Origin: Lachnospiraceae bacterium
GTDB taxonomy: Bacteria > Bacillota > Clostridia > Lachnospirales > Lachnospiraceae
Length of the DNA stretch: 64,000 bases
Direction: 5' to 3'
Assembly (NCBI GenBank): GCA_017619635.1
Contig: JAFZRZ010000016.1
Span: 1 to 64,000 of the forward strand
The position numbers were made by a program, and so were the translations under genes. Below are positions 42,041 through 50,053 of this stretch, one piece after another (position 1 is the stretch's first letter; every line of letters begins with the position of its first letter). A model generated the notes under the pieces. That model saw only the letters and a list, made by a program, of their open reading frames with translations, did no database searches and had not been told where the DNA came from.

Positions 42041-43393
42041 ATGAATAAAATAGTATTACCAGAAAATGTAAAATATATAATAGAGACTTTGGAAAAAGCG
42101 GGATTTGAGGGATATGCTGTAGGAGGATGTGTAAGGGACAGTCTGCTTGGCAGAGAACCGGATGACTGGGATATCACGACCAATGCAAAACCTCTTCAGA
42201 TTAAAGAGCTATTCCGCAGAACAATAGATACCGGTATTCAGCATGGTACAGTAACTGTTTTGGTGGATAAGGACACCTATGAGGTTACAACCTACCGTAT
42301 AGATGGTGAATATGAAGATAACAGACATCCAAAACAGGTAGAATTCACGACCAGTCTTACAGAGGATCTTAAGAGAAGAGATTTCACTATAAATGCGATG
42401 GCATATAATGACAGGACCGGCCTGATAGATGAATTCAGCGGTATTGAGGATATCAGAGACTGTATAATAAGATGTGTCGGTGATCCGATCGAGCGTTTCA
42501 GCGAGGATGCATTGAGAATTATGCGTGCCATAAGATTCAGTGCGCAGTTGGGATATGAGATAGATAATGAAACTCTCAATGCGATGAGAAAACTGGCGGG
42601 AAATCTAAAATCTGTAAGTGCTGAAAGGATAAATACTGAGCTGTCAAAGCTTATAATCTCTGATAACCCCGGAAAACTCAGACTGGCTTATGAATACGGA
42701 ATACTTGATATCATATTGCCTGAACTGTCAAAGAATATGGAGATCACACAGAATAATCCGCATCACTGTTATACCGTGGGAGAACACATCATGCGTTCTG
42801 TTGAGGCAATAGAGCCTGATAAGACGCTTCGTTATTGCATGCTGTTTCATGATATCGGTAAAGCAGAAACCAAGACGACAGATGAAGAAGGAATAGATCA
42901 TTTTCACGGACATGTGCAACTGTCTGCACAGATGGCGTCAGATATCTGCCACAGACTTAAGTTTGACAATAAGACACTGGCTGCAGTCAAACAGCTTATA
43001 GCTTATCATGATGTTAAAATGGAATTAAAGCACAAAAGTGTCAGACGTATGATGAATAAACTTGGCAGTGAGGGATTTGGAGACCTTTTAAAGGTAAAAC
43101 AGGCCGATCTTTTGGCTCAGAGTCTGTATAAAAGAGAAGAAAAACAGGCAGAACTGGATAAACTCAGGGAATTATACCTTGAAATAATTAAGGACAATGA
43201 TTGTGTCAAAATATCGGACCTTGCTGTAAACGGAAAGGATCTTATGGAAAAAGGTATCACAGAGGGTCCTATGATCGGAAAAACGCTTGCCGGCCTGCTT
43301 GAAATGGTTATGGATGAACCGGGACTTAATACAAGGGAAAAGCTACTGGAGCTGATTGATGAACATTATATGCAGAATAATACAATTGCATAG
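42041..43393 (+). CDS. cca: CCA tRNA nucleotidyltransferase with HD domain
   Basis: The 450-residue class II enzyme adds or repairs the 3' CCA of tRNA. The N-terminal polymerase head has GYAVGGCVRDSLLGREPDDWDIT with its two catalytic Asp, followed by RRDFTINAMAYN and the neck ERFSEDALRIMRAIRF. The C-terminal half has an HD domain: HHCYTVGEHIMRS, FHDIGKAET, and HVQLS, as in 2',3'-phosphodiesterase-type Cca. No strong ribosome site is seen before ATG 42041 (CGAAAG). The terminator immediately upstream suggests a promoter within it or read-through. Confidence 0.93.
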   Translation: MNKIVLPENVKYIIETLEKAGFEGYAVGGCVRDSLLGREPDDWDITTNAKPLQIKELFRRTIDTGIQHGTVTVLVDKDTYEVTTYRIDGEYEDNRHPKQVEFTTSLTEDLKRRDFTINAMAYNDRTGLIDEFSGIEDIRDCIIRCVGDPIERFSEDALRIMRAIRFSAQLGYEIDNETLNAMRKLAGNLKSVSAERINTELSKLIISDNPGKLRLAYEYGILDIILPELSKNMEITQNNPHHCYTVGEHIMRSVEAIEPDKTLRYCMLFHDIGKAETKTTDEEGIDHFHGHVQLSAQMASDICHRLKFDNKTLAAVKQLIAYHDVKMELKHKSVRRMMNKLGSEGFGDLLKVKQADLLAQSLYKREEKQAELDKLRELYLEIIKDNDCVKISDLAVNGKDLMEKGITEGPMIGKTLAGLLEMVMDEPGLNTREKLLELIDEHYMQNNTIA

Positions 43394-43442
43394 AGAAGCA
43401 TCGGAGCCTGATTACAGGAGGCGTTTTGCTTCAGCAGGATGG

Positions 43443-44783
43443 ATGAAAAGATTTATGCCGGTATTATTGGTCTGTGCTGTTTTGGTATGCGGATGTTCTC
43501 AAACCGCAGATCAGTCTAATGAAACTGTACAAGCAGATAATACTGTGGATACAGGATTTGTTATGCCCAAAGCAGGAACATATGACAGTGCCGACAATGA
43601 TGCTGTTGTGGTCTCAATCGATAAAGAGGCTCAGACATGTACTTTGTATAACAGGATCGTTGGCAGGAACTATACACTGAACTATGACGGCACATCCAAG
43701 ATATACGATAAATATAAAACCGCAACGGTGATAGATCAGATAAATCCCGGAGATCTTGTTGATGTTACTTTTTTAAAGAGTAAGAAACTGCTAAACAGTA
43801 TGACGGGATCTGAGGATGTATGGATATATGATGATGTTACCGATTTTGAGATTGATCCCAAAACGAAGCATATGAAGATAAACGGTGGGGATTACAGGTT
43901 TTCTGACGATCTTTTTGTTTTTCTCGGAGACAAAAAGGCACAGCTTATGGACATCAATTCTTGCGATGTTCTAAAAATATGTGGTACAGATCATGATATC
44001 TACAGTATAGTGATCACCAAAGGTCATGGTTATCTCAGGATAAAAGGCCAACAGTATTTTGAGGGTGGATGGATAGAGGTTGGCAATAAGATAATAAAGA
44101 ATGTTACAAGAGATATGCTTCTTGCCGTTCCGGTTGGCAGATACCGCGTAAAACTGTCGAACGGAGAGTATGAAGGCTCGAGAGAAGTTGTCATAGAGAG
44201 TAATTGCGAAACAGAGCTGGATGTGAGTGATATGGTGGTTCTTGATGAATCCAATACCATGTACGGAAATGTAATACTTGTGACAGATCCGTCTGATGCA
44301 CAGGTATATATTGACGGAAAAGAAGCGGATGTTTCAAAAGCTCTCAGTCTTGAATATGGAATACATCAGCTTATAGTGAGAGCTGAAGGCTATGAATCAA
44401 TGACTCAGTATATAAAAGTAGGCCAGGAGAATGCAACACTGGAGATAACTCTGGATAAGAAAAAAGACTATGGTTCATCTACGGATTCGTCAGTTAATCC
44501 TCTGCCTTCACCATCTCCGCAGGTCACAACTTATGTGACAGAAGCGGTGAATCCTCTTGAGACATCTGACTACAGGGTTATGATCGAAGCTCCTGAGGGT
44601 GCGGAGGTTTATGTGGATGGAAGTTATGTCGGGATAGTGCCTGCGGATTTTGCAAAACGAGAGGGATCACATGTGGTCACACTGAGAAAAGAAGGGTGTG
44701 TGACACGCAGTTATACCATATCATTGGATGGTGTATTGAGAAATGAAACGTTTTCGTTTGCATCTCTTGAGGAAAATGAATAA
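43443..44783 (+). CDS. PEGA-domain lipoprotein
   Basis: The 446-residue protein has a lipoprotein signal (MKRFMPVLLVCAVLVC) with lipobox VCGC, a beta-rich middle region (60-270), and two PEGA domains of about 70 residues (about 275-345 and 380-446), each with VYIDG or VYVDG and a final beta strand. PEGA domains are surface-type modules also found in S-layer and glycan-associated proteins. A Ser/Pro linker (SSTDSSVNPLPSPSPQ) separates them. ATG 43443, 50 bases after cca, has AGGAT 4 bases upstream; longer in-frame ATGs overlap cca and lack a signal sequence. Function unknown. Confidence 0.8.
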   Translation: MKRFMPVLLVCAVLVCGCSQTADQSNETVQADNTVDTGFVMPKAGTYDSADNDAVVVSIDKEAQTCTLYNRIVGRNYTLNYDGTSKIYDKYKTATVIDQINPGDLVDVTFLKSKKLLNSMTGSEDVWIYDDVTDFEIDPKTKHMKINGGDYRFSDDLFVFLGDKKAQLMDINSCDVLKICGTDHDIYSIVITKGHGYLRIKGQQYFEGGWIEVGNKIIKNVTRDMLLAVPVGRYRVKLSNGEYEGSREVVIESNCETELDVSDMVVLDESNTMYGNVILVTDPSDAQVYIDGKEADVSKALSLEYGIHQLIVRAEGYESMTQYIKVGQENATLEITLDKKKDYGSSTDSSVNPLPSPSPQVTTYVTEAVNPLETSDYRVMIEAPEGAEVYVDGSYVGIVPADFAKREGSHVVTLRKEGCVTRSYTISLDGVLRNETFSFASLEENE

Positions 44784-44820
44784 AAATGCCCTAAAATCCA
44801 TTGAAAATGCGTTAAATTCA

Positions 44821-44849
44821 TTGACAAAATGTCCAAAAAAAGCTATTCT
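44821..44849 (+). promoter_or_regulatory. promoter of the HU gene
   Basis: Perfect TTGACA (44821-44826), 17 bases, TATTCT (44844-44849). Predicted start near 44856 gives a 53-base leader. Strong, as expected for an abundant protein. Confidence 0.75.
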
Positions 44850-44908
44850 CTTTATAGACGTTTAAGGCGTTAAAACAATCTCATATTCAAAATGGAGGAG
44901 AGTTAAGA

Positions 44909-45184
44909 ATGAACAAGACAGAATTAGTTGCAGCTATGGCTGAGAAGGCTGGAATTTCTAAGAAGGATGCTGAAGCAGCATTGAAGGCATTTACAGATAC
45001 TGTTTCTGCTGAGTTGAAGAAGGGCGGAAAGGTTCAGTTAGTTGGATTTGGTACCTTCGAGACAGCTAAGAGAGCAGCAAGAGAAGGAAGAAATCCTCAG
45101 ACAGGTAAGACAATGAAGATTAAGGCTTCTAAGGCTCCTAAGTTCAAAGCTGGTAAGGCTTTAAAGGATTTGGTTAACGCATAA
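44909..45184 (+). CDS. hup: HU-family nucleoid protein
   Basis: The 91-residue protein is a standard bacterial HU: MNKTELVAAMAEKAGIS with KDAEAALKAFTDTVS helices, GFGTFETAKRAAREGRNPQT arm with the DNA-intercalating Pro, and KAPKFKAGKALKDLV at the end. It bends and compacts DNA as a dimer. GGAGGAG precedes the ATG. It has its own promoter and terminator, and begins the block that in Bacillus carries yabO, divIC, tilS, hprT and ftsH. Confidence 0.95.
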   Translation: MNKTELVAAMAEKAGISKKDAEAALKAFTDTVSAELKKGGKVQLVGFGTFETAKRAAREGRNPQTGKTMKIKASKAPKFKAGKALKDLVNA

Positions 45185-45200
45185 TAACCTATGAGATTTT

Positions 45201-45232
45201 GGAGGTAAGTACCTGGTTACTTACCTCCTTTT
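45201..45232 (+). terminator. intrinsic terminator of the HU gene
   Basis: GGAGGTAAGT (45201-45210) pairs with ACTTACCTCC (45219-45228), followed by TTTTAATTT. Confidence 0.9.
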
Positions 45233-45259
45233 AATTTGAAAATTTAGGAGATAATATAT

Positions 45260-45499
45260 ATGAGACTGGATAAATATCTGAAAGTATCGCGCTTGATCAA
45301 GCGACGTACTGTGGCAAACGAAGCATGTGATGCTGGCAGGGTACTTATAAACGGAAATGTGGCAAAGGCCGGCACCAATGTAAAGGTTGGTGACAGGATC
45401 ACCATTCAGTTTGGTAATAAAGAGACCAATGTTGAAGTGCTCGCTGTGGAGGAGACAGTTAAAAAAGAAGCTGCAGCTGAATTATATAAATATGTGTAA
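45260..45499 (+). CDS. rqcP: S4-domain protein RqcP (YabO)
   Basis: The 79-residue S4 RNA-binding protein (MRLDKYLKVSRLIKRRTVANEACDAGRVLING) matches RqcP/YabO, which binds obstructed 50S subunits together with RqcH and helps alanine tailing of stalled nascent chains. The basic S4 face is complete. The position before divIC and tilS is the same as in Bacillus, which supports RqcP over the Hsp15 homologue. Ribosome site AGGAG precedes ATG 45260. Confidence 0.85.
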   Translation: MRLDKYLKVSRLIKRRTVANEACDAGRVLINGNVAKAGTNVKVGDRITIQFGNKETNVEVLAVEETVKKEAAAELYKYV

Positions 45500-45531
45500 T
45501 TATGTCAACCACAATATGTAGTAAATGGGTT

Positions 45532-45552
45532 AACATATTTTTGGAATATGTT
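45532..45552 (+). repeat. inverted repeat in the rqcP-divIC gap
   Basis: AACATATT (45532-45539) and AATATGTT (45545-45552) form a perfect 8-bp inverted repeat with a 5-base spacer. It has no proper T run, so it may be a weak terminator of rqcP or a protein binding site. Confidence 0.5.
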
Positions 45553-45602
45553 GTACTGCCGTTGAAAAAACGTTGAAAAATAAAGCTTTTATCAAAAATC
45601 GA

Positions 45603-45631
45603 TTGACATAATATTTATCAAGCCCTATAAT
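45603..45631 (+). promoter_or_regulatory. consensus sigma-A promoter of the divIC unit
   Basis: TTGACA (45603-45608), 17 bases, TATAAT (45626-45631): all twelve bases match consensus. Predicted start at 45638, the first base of the next inverted repeat. It heads divIC-tilS-hpt-ftsH. Confidence 0.85.
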
Positions 45632-45637
45632 GATTTA

Positions 45638-45674
45638 TGTAAACACTCTGTTTACACAAGGGGATATTATCCCC
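45638..45674 (+). repeat. two inverted repeats at the 5' end of the divIC transcript
   Basis: TGTAAAC-N5-GTTTACA (45638-45656) begins at the predicted transcription start; GGGGAT-ATT-ATCCCC (45660-45674) follows 3 bases later. Neither has a T run. In DNA the first could be an operator; in RNA the pair would form 5' stem-loops before the divIC ribosome site. Confidence 0.75.
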
Positions 45675-45707
45675 ATTAAAGAAGGTTGAAGGGTTATCAT
45701 TCGGGGC

Positions 45708-46013
45708 ATGAGTAACAGGTATCTGAGGGTAAGAAAAAAACAGAATAGATTCAGTGTGATGCTTGTTATCATAGTTCTTATCATGATGATGGCAGTTGTT
45801 TCATATAATAAGCATAATCTGAGGAACAGACAGGAATCATATTTAAAACAAGAAGAGATACTTCTTGAACAGATCGCAAAAGAAGAAGCAAGAAGTGAGG
45901 AAATAGCAGAATATGCTAAATATACCAAGACCAAGAAATATGCCGAGGAAGTGGCTAAAGAAAAACTTGGACTTGTCAATGAAAATGAGATAATATTTAA
46001 GACAGAGAATTAA
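45708..46013 (+). CDS. divIC: DivIC/FtsB-type septum protein
   Basis: The 101-residue protein has a short basic cytoplasmic start, one membrane helix (about 16-33), and an outside coiled coil (38-80) ending in the family's YAEEVAKEKLGLVNENEIIF motif. DivIC joins FtsL and DivIB at the division septum. Location before tilS matches the Bacillus order, without yabP, yabQ, yabR and spoIIE. The ATG at 45708 has AAGGTTGAAGGG 13-24 bases upstream and GGGG adjacent, so spacing is not ideal. Confidence 0.85.
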   Translation: MSNRYLRVRKKQNRFSVMLVIIVLIMMMAVVSYNKHNLRNRQESYLKQEEILLEQIAKEEARSEEIAEYAKYTKTKKYAEEVAKEKLGLVNENEIIFKTEN

Positions 46014-46044
46014 AACCTTTGATAGTAGGATATCAAAGGTTTTT
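46012..46044 (+). terminator. intrinsic terminator between divIC and tilS
   Basis: AAAACCTTTGATA (46012-46024) and its 13-bp complement (46031-46043) with a 6-base loop run into five T, beginning within the divIC stop codon. It would limit how much transcript enters tilS-hpt-ftsH from the divIC promoter. Confidence 0.85.
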
Positions 46045-46060
46045 CTTATGGTGAGAATGT

Positions 46061-47431
46061 ATGTTAAAAAGTGTCAGAGATTATATCCGTACTTACAATA
46101 TGATAGAACCCGGTGATGAGATTGTGGCAGGGATATCAGGTGGTGCCGACAGTGTATGTATGCTCTTAAATCTTTTGGAACTAAAGAATGAGTATGACTT
46201 TACGCTCAAAGTTGTGCACATTAATCATAAGATAAGGGAGGATGCCAAAGAGGATGCTCTTTTTGTGAAAGATCTCTGTGACAGATATGCTTTAGATTAT
46301 TATCTTTTTGAAGAAGATGTAGAAGAGTTGTCAAAAAAAGAGGGAATCTCTACGGAGGAAGCAGGCAGGAAGATAAGATACGAACGATTCAGACAGGTGA
46401 AGGAGAATCCAAATGCCAAAATTGCTGTGGCGCACAATCAAAATGATGTCGCGGAAACTGTTTTGTTCAACATTTTCAGAGGTACCGGACTGGAAGGACT
46501 TGCCAGTGTGTTGCCTGTTAACGGTGATATCATTCGTCCGCTTTTAGGTGTATCGCGTGACGAGATAGAAACATATCTTTTGGAAAAAGATCAGGAGTAC
46601 AAAACCGATTCCACAAACAGTACTACCGATTATTCACGTAATAAGATAAGAAATGTCATCCTGCCGTATGCGATCGAGAATATATCACCGAAAACGATCG
46701 AACATATTGCGGGAATGTCTGACAGAATGATTCGAGTCAGAGAATATATAAGAAAAGAGACGGATAAAGCATATTCTGAGGTGGCCTGTGCCATAAATGA
46801 TGGGGTGATGATCGATGCTGTATCATTTAACTTACTTGATGAGATGCTTAAACATGAAGTTATACTTTTAGCTCTGGAAAACCTCACGCCTCATCGTAAG
46901 GATATAACAGCCAGTCATGTTGAATCGATACTTGGGATCGCAGAAAAAAGTGGAGAGAAGAGAATAAGCCTTCCTTACGAACTTGAAGCAGTAAAACAGT
47001 ATGATCGAATACTCATAAGGAAGAGAAAAACAGAAAATGCTGTACATGAACAATTTGAAATAACCGGTGACTGTAGTATAGAACTTCCTGACAACAAGGT
47101 AGTGGAAATAAAGATATTTGAAAGACCGGATGATATCAGTATTGAGCAAAAAACATATACTAAATGGTTTGATTATGATAAAATTATTAATTGCGTAAAG
47201 ATAAGGACCAGGTTGCAAGGCGATTATCTTACGGTCAACAGTGATATGGGCAGAAAGTCTTTGAAGGACTATCTTATTGATAGTAAGATCCCCAGAGAAG
47301 ATAGGGACAACATTTTTGTCGTTGCCGATGGTTCTCATATCATGTGGGTGATAGGTTTAAGAATCAGTGAGTATTATAAAGTTACTGACACAACAAAAAA
47401 GATCATTGAGATAAGTGTTAAAGAACGGTGA
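46061..47431 (+). CDS. tilS: tRNA(Ile)-lysidine synthetase
   Basis: The 456-residue PP-loop ATPase modifies C34 of tRNA-Ile(CAU) to lysidine. The PP-loop reads AGISGGADSVCML; the N-terminal domain continues with VVHINHKIREDA, AHNQNDVAETVLFNIFRGTG and DSTNSTTDYSRNKIRN. C-terminal TilS-C domains follow (about 370-456; LQGDYLTVNSDMGRKSLKDY). Full length. It follows divIC after a terminator hairpin; ribosome site GGTGAG. In Bacillus TilS and HprT together act on ftsH transcription; these genes are consecutive here. Confidence 0.92.
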   Translation: MLKSVRDYIRTYNMIEPGDEIVAGISGGADSVCMLLNLLELKNEYDFTLKVVHINHKIREDAKEDALFVKDLCDRYALDYYLFEEDVEELSKKEGISTEEAGRKIRYERFRQVKENPNAKIAVAHNQNDVAETVLFNIFRGTGLEGLASVLPVNGDIIRPLLGVSRDEIETYLLEKDQEYKTDSTNSTTDYSRNKIRNVILPYAIENISPKTIEHIAGMSDRMIRVREYIRKETDKAYSEVACAINDGVMIDAVSFNLLDEMLKHEVILLALENLTPHRKDITASHVESILGIAEKSGEKRISLPYELEAVKQYDRILIRKRKTENAVHEQFEITGDCSIELPDNKVVEIKIFERPDDISIEQKTYTKWFDYDKIINCVKIRTRLQGDYLTVNSDMGRKSLKDYLIDSKIPREDRDNIFVVADGSHIMWVIGLRISEYYKVTDTTKKIIEISVKER

Positions 47432-47449
47432 TAACAGAAGGAGTGTTTT

Positions 47450-47977
47450 ATGGCAGATCATTATGTTGAAGAGTTTTTATCAGAAGAAGAGGTAGATAAA
47501 AAGATCCAGGAGATAGGTGAGAAGATAAGCAGGGATTATGCTGGAAAAAGCATACATCTTATTTGTGTTCTCAAAGGTGGCAGCTTCTTTATGTGCGAAC
47601 TTGCAAAGAGGATCACGGTACCGGTTTCAATTGATTTTATGTCGGTAAGCAGTTATGGCGCAGGGACAGAATCAAGCGGAGTGATAAAGATAGTAAAGGA
47701 TCTGGATGAACCTCTTGAAGGAAAAGATGTGCTTATAGTTGAAGATATCATAGATTCGGGAAGGACTCTCAGTCATCTTATGAAGCTGCTTGAAAGCAGA
47801 AAGCCCAACAGTTTAAAACTGTGTACGCTTTTGGACAAGCCTGACAGACGAGTTGTTGATGTGAAAGTTGATTACACTTGCTTTTCTATCCCGGATGAAT
47901 TTGTAGTTGGATACGGACTTGATTACGACCAGAAATACAGGAATCTTCCTTATATCGGTATAGTCAGATTTAATTAA
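47450..47977 (+). CDS. hpt: hypoxanthine phosphoribosyltransferase
   Basis: The 175-residue purine salvage enzyme converts hypoxanthine or guanine with PRPP to IMP or GMP. The PRPP loop is [45 protein letters not shown], and [12 protein letters not shown] match the family. GAAGGAG precedes the ATG, 18 bases after tilS, and ftsH follows after 34. Confidence 0.93.
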   Translation: MADHYVEEFLSEEEVDKKIQEIGEKISRDYAGKSIHLICVLKGGSFFMCELAKRITVPVSIDFMSVSSYGAGTESSGVIKIVKDLDEPLEGKDVLIVEDIIDSGRTLSHLMKLLESRKPNSLKLCTLLDKPDRRVVDVKVDYTCFSIPDEFVVGYGLDYDQKYRNLPYIGIVRFN

Positions 47978-48011
47978 GAGAGTAATTATCAGAATAAGGC
48001 AGGAAAGAGAT

Positions 48012-49814
48012 TTGAACAAAAAGAAAAACGGGATAAATATGTACGCCATAGTATTTATCCTCATAATGTTGTTTGTGGCGATATATTCTTATACAAAAGA
48101 CAGCAATACGGGATATACAAAAACCGAGTTGTATGATGACATAAATAACGGAAGGATTGTTGGGGCACTGATAAAACCTTCATCAGCAGTGCCGAATGGT
48201 AAGATTTCCATAGTAAGAAGCGATGCAAGTCGTGATACCGTTGTGGTTACGGATATCAATGAAGTTGTAAGTATGTTCGATGAGAAAGGCATATTCTATA
48301 CCGTAAATGAGGTTGAAGAAGGCAATGTCCTCATGAACTATGTTGTGCCGATAGTCACCATAGTGGCAGTTCTTGTCATGCTCATAATGATAATGGGTGC
48401 CCAAAGCGGTGGCGGAGCCGGCTCAAAGATGATGAACTTTGGCAAGAGCCGTGCCAAGATGAGTAATGACACCAAAAAGAAACTTGCTGATGTTGCAGGT
48501 CTTCAGGAAGAAAAAGAAGACCTCGAAGAGATAATAGATTTCCTGAAAGCACCCGAAAAGTATGTTAAGATGGGGGCGCGTATTCCAAAAGGTGTCCTTC
48601 TTGAGGGACCTCCCGGAACAGGTAAGACTTTACTTGCCAAGGCTATGGCAGGAGAGGCCAATGTGCCGTTTTTCAGTATATCGGGATCTGATTTTGTGGA
48701 GATGTTTGTAGGTGTCGGTGCTTCCAGAGTAAGAGACCTTTTTGCGGATGCAAAGAAAAATGCACCGTGTATAGTTTTTATAGATGAGATAGACGCTGTT
48801 GCAAGACGAAGAGGAACCGGTATGGGTGGTGGCCACGATGAACGTGAGCAGACGCTCAACCAGTTGCTTGTTGAAATGGACGGATTTGAGGATAATTCGG
48901 GCATCATTGTTGTTGCAGCTACAAACAGAGTAGATATACTTGATCCTGCGATTCTCCGTCCCGGAAGATTTGACAGAAAGATATCTGTGAGCAGACCAGA
49001 TGTAAAAGGCAGGGAGGATATCTTAAAGATCCATGCAAAAGACAAGCCGGTTGGAAGTGATGTTGATCTTAAGCAGATAGCCCAGACTTCAGCCGGATTT
49101 ACCGGAGCCGATCTTGAGAATCTATTGAATGAGGCGGCTATAAAGGCTGCAAAGGGTAATAAAGCATACATTGAACAGAAAGATGTTCAGAGTGCATTTA
49201 TAAAAGTTGGTATAGGTACAGAAAAGAGAAGCAGACTTGTTACTGAAAGAGACAAGAAGATAACGGCTTATCATGAAGCCGGTCATGCGATATTATTCCA
49301 CGTTCTTCCCGATGTAGGTCCTGTATATACCGTATCGATCATACCTACCGGTCAGGGTGCGGCCGGATATACCATGCCGCTTCCTGAGAAGGATGAGATG
49401 TTCCATACCAAGGGACAGATGCTTCAGGAGATAATGGTCTCACTGGGTGGCAGAATTGCGGAAGAGATCATATTTGACGATATAACAACAGGTGCATCCA
49501 GTGATATTCAGACTGCGACAAAAGAAGCACGTAAGATGGTCACAAAGTACGGAATGAGTGACAATATCGGTGTTATATGTTACGAACATGAGGATGATGA
49601 GGTATTCATAGGACGTGACCTTGCGCATACGAAGAGTTATAGCGAATACATAACTGGCGAGATAGATAAAGAAGTTAAGAAGATAATAGATGAGTGTTAC
49701 GCAAAGGCTAAGGAGATCATCCTTGAACATAAGGATGTGCTTGAAAAGAGTGCACAGCTTCTTATGGAAAAAGAAAAGATCACAAGAGAAGAGTTCGAAG
49801 CCTTCTTTGTATAA
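48012..49814 (+). CDS. ftsH: ATP-dependent zinc metalloprotease FtsH
   Basis: The 600-residue membrane AAA+ protease degrades membrane and regulatory proteins. It has a membrane helix at about 10-28, an outside segment, a second helix near 112-130, AAA+ domain with Walker A GPPGTGKT (199-206), FIDEIDA, SRH ATNR and RPGRFDRK, and the zinc motif His421-Glu422-x-x-His425 (HEAGH). The start is TTG 48012 with AGGAAAGAG 4 bases upstream. Length is normal; it lacks a long Gln/Asn tail. Confidence 0.95.
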   Translation: MNKKKNGINMYAIVFILIMLFVAIYSYTKDSNTGYTKTELYDDINNGRIVGALIKPSSAVPNGKISIVRSDASRDTVVVTDINEVVSMFDEKGIFYTVNEVEEGNVLMNYVVPIVTIVAVLVMLIMIMGAQSGGGAGSKMMNFGKSRAKMSNDTKKKLADVAGLQEEKEDLEEIIDFLKAPEKYVKMGARIPKGVLLEGPPGTGKTLLAKAMAGEANVPFFSISGSDFVEMFVGVGASRVRDLFADAKKNAPCIVFIDEIDAVARRRGTGMGGGHDEREQTLNQLLVEMDGFEDNSGIIVVAATNRVDILDPAILRPGRFDRKISVSRPDVKGREDILKIHAKDKPVGSDVDLKQIAQTSAGFTGADLENLLNEAAIKAAKGNKAYIEQKDVQSAFIKVGIGTEKRSRLVTERDKKITAYHEAGHAILFHVLPDVGPVYTVSIIPTGQGAAGYTMPLPEKDEMFHTKGQMLQEIMVSLGGRIAEEIIFDDITTGASSDIQTATKEARKMVTKYGMSDNIGVICYEHEDDEVFIGRDLAHTKSYSEYITGEIDKEVKKIIDECYAKAKEIILEHKDVLEKSAQLLMEKEKITREEFEAFFV

Positions 49815-49864
49815 GTTGCACAAAAAAGCCATATACACTTTGTGATTTTTGTTAATCCTTTGTA

Positions 49865-49893
49865 TTGTTCACAAGTGGGACCTCTGATATTAT
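49865..49893 (+). promoter_or_regulatory. promoter of the candidate small RNA
   Basis: TTGTTC (49865-49870), 17 bases, TATTAT (49888-49893) with TGA in front. It lies in the 239-base gap after ftsH, with no open reading frame of note between it and the terminator at 49961-49990. Confidence 0.65.
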
Positions 49894-49899
49894 ACTACT

Positions 49900-49987
49900 T
49901 GTAACCCCCAATACATTTTGTAGTTTTTTGCTATACCCCATAAGAGAAATACCTTCTCTGAAAAGACAGCTTTACCCGCTGTCTTTT
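49900..49987 (+). ncRNA. candidate stand-alone small RNA with C-rich single-stranded motifs
   Basis: The predicted transcript of about 88 bases runs from the start 7 bases after the -10 to the terminator. Its body contains AACCCCCAAT (49912-49921) and ATACCCCATA (49933-49942), both predicted unpaired, a short hairpin AGAGAA/TTCTCT (49943-49959), then the terminator hairpin whose loop is TTTACCC. Three C-rich unpaired motifs could bind the G-rich ribosome sites of mRNAs, as C-rich motifs of RsaE/RoxS do. It could instead be an untranslated leader truncated before rsmF, which has its own promoter at 50005. Confidence 0.5.
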
Positions 49988-49990
49988 TTT
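49961..49990 (+). terminator. intrinsic terminator of the small RNA
   Basis: AAAAGACAGC (49961-49970) pairs with GCTGTCTTTT (49978-49987) around TTTACCC, running into seven T. Confidence 0.92.
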
Positions 49991-50004
49991 CTGTCCATTT
50001 TTGG

Positions 50005-50013
50005 TGTTATAAT
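50005..50013 (+). promoter_or_regulatory. extended -10 promoter of the rRNA methylase gene
   Basis: TGTTATAAT with a perfect -10 hexamer at 50008-50013. The expected -35 place (49985-49990) is the T run of the preceding terminator. Predicted start near 50020, 34 bases before the ATG. Confidence 0.6.
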
Positions 50014-50053
50014 CATTCACAGATAAATCATATGATCTTTTTGAGGTGATCAA

